DNA from: Streptomyces sp. sk2.1
GTDB taxonomy: Bacteria; Actinomycetota; Actinomycetes; Streptomycetales; Streptomycetaceae
Reading direction: 5' to 3'
Length of the DNA: 33,471 bases
Assembly: GCF_008120935.1 (NCBI RefSeq)
Contig: NZ_RDBO01000012.1
Location: 12,061 to 45,531, forward strand
In this document: positions 29,466 through 33,471 of the stretch, one piece after another
Layout: each line of letters starts with the position of its first letter
Numbering within the stretch: position 1 is the stretch's first letter
Translations under genes and position numbers: made by a program
Notes under the pieces: model-generated
What the model saw: the letters and a program-made list of their open reading frames with translations, nothing else
Database searches by the model: none
Told to the model about the DNA's origin: nothing

Positions 29466-30072
29466 AGCAGGGTCCGTCCCCCGCGATGCGGACGGTGCAG
29501 CCGACCCGGAGGCCCAGCCGGACGCGGTCCCCGTCCCGCAGCCGGTGCCGCTCGCCGGGCAGGAGGTGACCGTCGTTCACCCAGGTGCCGTTCAGGGTGC
29601 CGTCGGTCTCCTCGGCGACCCAGACCGTGCCGTCGGGATCGACGGTCACACTGGCGTGCCGACGGGACACGGTGGACAGGTCCTCCAGCGCACCGGCCGA
29701 GGCGGGGGCCCAGCCCGCGTCCCGGCCCAGGCGCAGCGGTTCCCCGGGGCGCACGGGCAGGGACAGGGCCAGGGTGTCGAAGTGCAGCACCACCGGGGCA
29801 CCGGCCGGCACCGCACCGCCGTCCCTGCCCCCGTTCCCGCCGCCGTCCCCGACCGGGGCCAGGCAGCGCGGACAGCGCGAGGTCCCGGACGGCAGGAGGG
29901 CCGTGCAGCCGGGGCAGCGCGCGCCGGAACCGGCGGTGTCCGGGGGCGGTGACAGGACCGGCCCGCGCACCTCCTCCTCCGGGACGGTCACCCAGTCGTC
30001 GTCCCACCCGTCGGAGCCGTCCCGGCGGTCCGGGTCTTCCCCGCCCCCGTCGTCCCGGAGCGGCGTGGTCAT
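29464..30072 (-). CDS. Zinc-ribbon and FHA-domain protein
   Basis: The ATG at 30072-30070 overlaps the AAA+ gene's stop by four bases. The 202-residue product has an acidic, disordered N-terminus (RDDGGGEDPDRRDGSDGWDD), a zinc ribbon with Cys53/56/67/70 (CPGCTALLPSGTSRCPRC), a Gly-rich hinge and a C-terminal FHA domain (about 95-202). FHA signature residues are visible: LRLGRDAG, DLSTVSRRHASV and DGTLNGTWVNDGHLLPGERH with the Asn-Gly. FHA domains bind phosphothreonine, so the protein probably recruits the complex to a Ser/Thr-kinase substrate. The likely partner is the AAA+ ATPase made just before it. Confidence 0.9.
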   Translation of the reverse strand: MTTPLRDDGGGEDPDRRDGSDGWDDDWVTVPEEEVRGPVLSPPPDTAGSGARCPGCTALLPSGTSRCPRCLAPVGDGGGNGGRDGGAVPAGAPVVLHFDTLALSLPVRPGEPLRLGRDAGWAPASAGALEDLSTVSRRHASVTVDPDGTVWVAEETDGTLNGTWVNDGHLLPGERHRLRDGDRVRLGLRVGCTVRIAGDGPC

Positions 30073-32189
30073 CGCTGCCCCGGCACGAAGGCGGGCGACG
30101 CGTCGGTACGGATCTCCACCAGGCCGTCGGCGCGCTCGTGGATCTCCCGCACCGAGACGGTCCAGCCCGCGCCGATCGCCGGGTCGGCGAACAGGACCCG
30201 GGCCAGCGGGTTGATCAGATGGGTCTCCAACGCCATGCCGATGCCCCGGCCGCCGTTCCACTGGTCGTGCGTGCAGTACTCGGTCAGCTGGTCCCGGGCG
30301 TGCGGGGAGAGTTCGAGCGAGATGTCGTGCTCGGCCAGCAACTGGCGCCGGATGTTGTCGATCTGGAGCCGCATGATCCGTTCGGCCACCTCGCCGGAGA
30401 TGAAGTCGAAGACCACCACGTTGCCGCCGAGCCGGTTCATCAGCTCGGGCCGGCCGATGACGTGCTCGAAGTGGCGCTTCACGTTCAGCCGCACGGTCCG
30501 GGCCAGTTCCCGGTACGGGGTCCCCGGGCGGACGATCCACTCCCGTTCCTCGGTCTGCGGATCGGTGCGCTGCACCCCCAGGTTGGAGGTGAAGATCAGC
30601 ACGCACTCGCTGAAGTACGTGGTGACGCCCTGCCCGTCGGTGAGCCTGCCGTCCTCCAGCACCTGGAGGAACTTGTCGAGGACCCCCTTGTCGGCCTTCT
30701 CGATCTCGTCGAACAGGATCACCCGGAACGGGTTGGCGCGCACCGCCGTCGTCAGCTCCCCGCCCGCCTCGTACCCCACGTATCCGGGCGGGGCGCCCAC
30801 CAGGCGGTCCGCCGAGTGCGAGGAGGAGAACTCGCTCATGTCGAAGCGCAGATACGCCTGGTCGCTGTCGAACAGCACCGAGGCGACGGCCTTGGCCAGC
30901 TCGGTCTTGCCCGTGCCGGTGGGGCCCGCGAAGAACAGCACGCCGCGCGGCCGGTGCCCGGGGCTGGTGGCCTGGGCGCCCGAGAGCCCCATCGCGGCCC
31001 GCTTGAGGATGTCCAGCGTCATGGAGACGGCGGCCTCCTGACCGAGCACCCGCTCCGGCACGGTGCGCTCGCCCTCGATGATCCGCTGCCGGATCTCGTC
31101 GCGCCGCCACGGGTTCTTCTCCACGCCCAGCCGGTACATCCGCACCGCGTCGGGCATGGCGTCGAACGGGATGCCCCGGGCGAGGGCCAGGTCGAGGGAC
31201 TGCCGCATGGCCCGCAGCGGCAGCCCGACACTGGCCCGTGCGAAGGCGTCCACCGGGTCCTTGCCCGTCGCCCCGTCGCCGGTGCGCGGCCCGTCGTCGT
31301 CCGAGGGCCCCCACCGGTCCCCGCCCGGCCCGGTGTGCTCGTGGCGCAGGAGCGCGGCCATCCGCCGGCGTTCGTCGGCGTCCGGGTCGGGCACCGCGAT
31401 GGTGCGGATGCGTTCGCTGCCGGAGACCAGCCAGTTCGGCAGGTCGCGTTCGCCCTCGGCGAGCCAGATGACCGGGTTGAACAGCGGCGCGGCGCCGGTG
31501 CTCACGGACGACGGCGGCACGCCCGGCGGCAGCGGTACCGGCCTGGCCTGCTCGGCGAGTTCCAGGCAGGACACGAAGAAGTCGCGCTCGGACTCGGTGA
31601 GCCGGGTGACGTCGGTGGTGAGCCGGGCGGCGTGCTCGATGAGCAGGACGACCCGGAGGGGCTCCAGCGGACGGCCGTTGCCGTGACCGGCGCGCCGGTG
31701 CTCGGCCCAGCCCGTCACGATGCCGCGGAGCTGCGGTTCCATCTCCATGAGGACCGGCGGGCGGTGCCGGTCCCGGCCGCCGGACTGCTGCGTGACGCGC
31801 AGCAGTTCCTCGACCATCAGCTGCTCGGGGCCCGGCACGACGCGGAAGCCCCGGATCTGGTCGTAGCGGATCAGGGCCTGGTACCCCAGTCTGCGCAGGG
31901 CGTTCCAGACGACCTCGGCCAGCGGGTGATGGGCGTCCCGGGACCGGCGGCGCACCAGGTGGAGGTCCTGGATGTTGCCGTGCAGGACGTACTGGGAGTG
32001 CACGCCCAGGGTGCTCGTCAGTTCCTCGACGAACAGCGGCACCGTGCGTTCCGGGGGTTCGGGGCGTTCCGGACGCTCCGGGCCGTGCTCCGCCGCGTCG
32101 TCCCGCTCCTTGACCAGCCGCGGTCCGTGGCCCGGCCGGTGCGTGCGGTCCCCGTGTGACCGGGTGTCCTCGGTGCCGTGGATGTCCAC
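30069..32189 (-). CDS. ClpB/ClpA-like AAA+ ATPase with degenerate first AAA module
   Basis: The start is GTG 32189-32187, as GGAGGAAC lies seven bases upstream and would be coding if the ATG at 32204 were used. The 706-residue product has an N-terminal module (about 35-300: FVEELTSTLGVHSQYVLHGN, VVLLIEHAARLTTDV). This looks like an AAA fold with a Walker B-like strand but no Walker A. An intact Clp-type AAA+ module follows: Walker A GPTGTGKTE with Lys428, Walker B VILFDEIEKAD with Asp494/Glu495, pore-loop-like PPGYVGYEAGGEL, sensor 1 IFTSNLG and the ClpB D2-small domain (LSPHARDQLTEYCTHDQWNG, GRGIGMALE). Such ATPases unfold or remodel protein complexes. No ClpP-binding loop is evident. It sits between a coiled-coil protein and an FHA protein in one operon. 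Confidence 0.88.
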   Translation of the reverse strand: MDIHGTEDTRSHGDRTHRPGHGPRLVKERDDAAEHGPERPERPEPPERTVPLFVEELTSTLGVHSQYVLHGNIQDLHLVRRRSRDAHHPLAEVVWNALRRLGYQALIRYDQIRGFRVVPGPEQLMVEELLRVTQQSGGRDRHRPPVLMEMEPQLRGIVTGWAEHRRAGHGNGRPLEPLRVVLLIEHAARLTTDVTRLTESERDFFVSCLELAEQARPVPLPPGVPPSSVSTGAAPLFNPVIWLAEGERDLPNWLVSGSERIRTIAVPDPDADERRRMAALLRHEHTGPGGDRWGPSDDDGPRTGDGATGKDPVDAFARASVGLPLRAMRQSLDLALARGIPFDAMPDAVRMYRLGVEKNPWRRDEIRQRIIEGERTVPERVLGQEAAVSMTLDILKRAAMGLSGAQATSPGHRPRGVLFFAGPTGTGKTELAKAVASVLFDSDQAYLRFDMSEFSSSHSADRLVGAPPGYVGYEAGGELTTAVRANPFRVILFDEIEKADKGVLDKFLQVLEDGRLTDGQGVTTYFSECVLIFTSNLGVQRTDPQTEEREWIVRPGTPYRELARTVRLNVKRHFEHVIGRPELMNRLGGNVVVFDFISGEVAERIMRLQIDNIRRQLLAEHDISLELSPHARDQLTEYCTHDQWNGGRGIGMALETHLINPLARVLFADPAIGAGWTVSVREIHERADGLVEIRTDASPAFVPGQR

Positions 32190-32261
32190 GCCGTTCCTCC
32201 GCATCCTCGTTCTCGTTCCGGTTCTCGTCGTTCTGGTTCCCGACCGGGTTCGCGCCGTCCG

Positions 32262-33471
32262 TCAGCGGTCGCCGGTCGGTGCCGTGCGGTACCGGGGCCG
32301 GGTCTCGTCCCTGCCGTCCCTGCCGTCCCTGCCGTCCCTGACATCCCTGTTGTTCCTGACGTCCCCGCTGTTTCCGGTGCCGGCGGTGTCCTCGTCGAGC
32401 ACGAGAACGCCGTCCTCGCCCCGGGTGCCGGGCACGGTGCCGCTCTCCTCCAGTACGAAGTCCAGGGCGACGCCGAGCTGTCGGGTGATCTCCCGCAGCC
32501 GGTCCAGGTGGCCGCCGGCCCCGCGGCACCGTTCGTCGTCCAGGGCGAGCGCGGCGGCGTCACGGGCCCCGGCCCCCGGCTGCTCGCGGCGCATGGTGGC
32601 CACCCGGGCCCGCTCCCCGTCCAGGACGATCCGCAGCCAGTGCTCGTCGCCCCAGCCGGGCGGGGTCCAGTCGAGGCGGACGAGCCGCTCGCGCGGGTGC
32701 GACGAGTCGGCGGGACGGTCGTCGCAGCGGTCCGTTCCCAGGACGGCGATCCGCAGCATCCGCTCGACGTACCGGCGTTCCAGCTCCGCCAGCCGTTCCG
32801 CCACCCGGTCGTCCACCTGCCGTTGCTCGTGGGGCTCCAGCCGGCGGCCCTCGTCGAGCATCCGGCGCAGCAGCGCGGTCTCGGCCGGGGCGGGCGGCAG
32901 CGGGTCGGCGTCCTGCGGGGCGGTGGTCTCCAGGAAGTGGAGCTGTGCGGCGGCCCGTTCCTCGGCGTACCGGCGGGCCCGTACGGCGCGGTTGGTGTCG
33001 GCGACGAAGCGGCGTGCCTCGCGCAGATGGGTACGGGCCTTGAGCGGGCGGGTCGCGGCGGCGGCGATCGCGTGCCGCACCGCCGCGGTGGCCGGTGCGG
33101 CGTCCTCGGCGGTGGCGGCCACGTCGAGCCGGGCGAGCAGTTCGGCCCCGATCCGTACGGCGTCCTCGTGCCGCAGCTCCTCCGCGCCGGGCGGCTGCGG
33201 AAGGGCCTCGTCCGCCCGGCGTGCCGCGGAGGGGTCGGCGTCCCGCGCGGCGTCCGGCCGCGACCGGTGCTCGTCCAGCACCGCGGCGCGCCGGGCCCGC
33301 AGTTCGCGCTGCCAGGTGTCGTCCTCCTCCGGCCCGGCGAAGGGGGGCGGGGTGGACCGCAGCACCCAGTCGGCGTGCGCGGCCTCGGCCCGGCGCGTCC
33401 GGTCCTCCAGGACGGCCAGCTCCTCGCGCAGCCGGGCCAGGGGCGTGCCCACCGGGTCGAGGGGGCCGGGG
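32262..33471 (-). CDS. Long coiled-coil protein, first visible gene of the AAA+/FHA operon (5' end outside window)
   Basis: The frame is open to the window edge; a GTG at 33452-33450 is available but has no ribosome site, so the gene probably starts outside. At least 403 residues are readable. Most is charged helix with coiled-coil rhythm (LARLREELAVLEDRTRRAEA, EELRHEDAVRIGAELLARLD, VDDRVAERLAELERRYVERM). A more globular piece follows, RLVRLDWTPPGWGDEHWLRI, and then a second helix, LDRLREITRQLGVALDFVLE. The tail is a low-complexity RDGRDGRDG repeat. No catalytic motif is seen. It is 72 bases upstream of the AAA+ gene, so it is probably a structural or adaptor partner of that ATPase. Confidence 0.75.
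   Translation of the reverse strand, partial: PGPLDPVGTPLARLREELAVLEDRTRRAEAAHADWVLRSTPPPFAGPEEDDTWQRELRARRAAVLDEHRSRPDAARDADPSAARRADEALPQPPGAEELRHEDAVRIGAELLARLDVAATAEDAAPATAAVRHAIAAAATRPLKARTHLREARRFVADTNRAVRARRYAEERAAAQLHFLETTAPQDADPLPPAPAETALLRRMLDEGRRLEPHEQRQVDDRVAERLAELERRYVERMLRIAVLGTDRCDDRPADSSHPRERLVRLDWTPPGWGDEHWLRIVLDGERARVATMRREQPGAGARDAAALALDDERCRGAGGHLDRLREITRQLGVALDFVLEESGTVPGTRGEDGVLVLDEDTAGTGNSGDVRNNRDVRDGRDGRDGRDETRPRYRTAPTGDR
32307..32342 (-). repeat. 9-nt tandem repeat at the 3' end of the coiled-coil gene
   Basis: GTCCCTGCC is repeated three times on the + strand (32307-32333) with a fourth, partly changed unit to 32342. On the gene strand it encodes Arg-Asp-Gly triplets, giving the RDGRDGRDGRD tail. 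Copy number can vary without shifting the frame. Confidence 0.85.

Overview
The window looks like a piece of a Streptomyces chromosome. It is very GC-rich, its genes use G or C at third codon positions, and several families are ones I know mainly from Streptomyces (DUF6207, a DUF5753-type XRE regulator remnant, tripeptidyl-aminopeptidase-like secreted hydrolases, a P450 with a 3Fe-4S ferredoxin). I see no tRNA, rRNA or CRISPR array. The density of IS remnants, recombinase genes and broken genes suggests accessory, probably chromosome-arm, DNA. Family names are from recall, not from database searches.

Bases 1-7200 form a mobile-DNA-rich patch. An IS5-type transposase runs off the left edge and abuts a truncated CAP-domain gene. 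Then come a gene-poor stretch with two large hairpins, a small membrane protein, a DUF6207 protein, a three-gene operon of small unknown proteins behind repeated TGTCTA motifs, a GNAT acetyltransferase, and a tightly coupled recombinase trio: an intact tyrosine recombinase, a small XRE-type HTH protein and a zinc-ribbon protein with a recombinase-like C-terminus.

Bases 7200-15640 hold envelope and export functions: a secreted, probably membrane-anchored alpha/beta-hydrolase peptidase, an MMPL-family exporter divergent from a NarL-type two-component system, and a secreted serine beta-lactamase/DD-peptidase-like hydrolase. Bases 15640-22500 hold a 5'-truncated cold-shock protein resembling E. 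coli CspC beside an IS630 remnant, a small membrane protein, a P450-ferredoxin operon divergent from a TetR regulator with a perfect 18-bp palindrome grown out of a 12-nt tandem repeat, a secreted adenosine deaminase, a heptanucleotide repeat, an XRE-regulator remnant and three small genes, the last an internally deleted Uma2 nuclease gene. A perfect 42-bp palindrome then separates this cluster from a PTS EIIC gene with a probable 5' frameshift.

Bases 24200-33471 are the most interesting. Three translationally coupled + strand genes encode a 1293-aa CHAT-protease protein, a probable MbcA/Xre-type antitoxin and a RES-domain toxin. They face a - strand operon (coiled-coil protein, ClpB-like AAA+ ATPase with only one intact nucleotide site, zinc-ribbon-FHA protein) across a shared terminator. 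This reads as a conflict or stress-response module in which a protease may gate a toxin-antitoxin pair; that link is inference.
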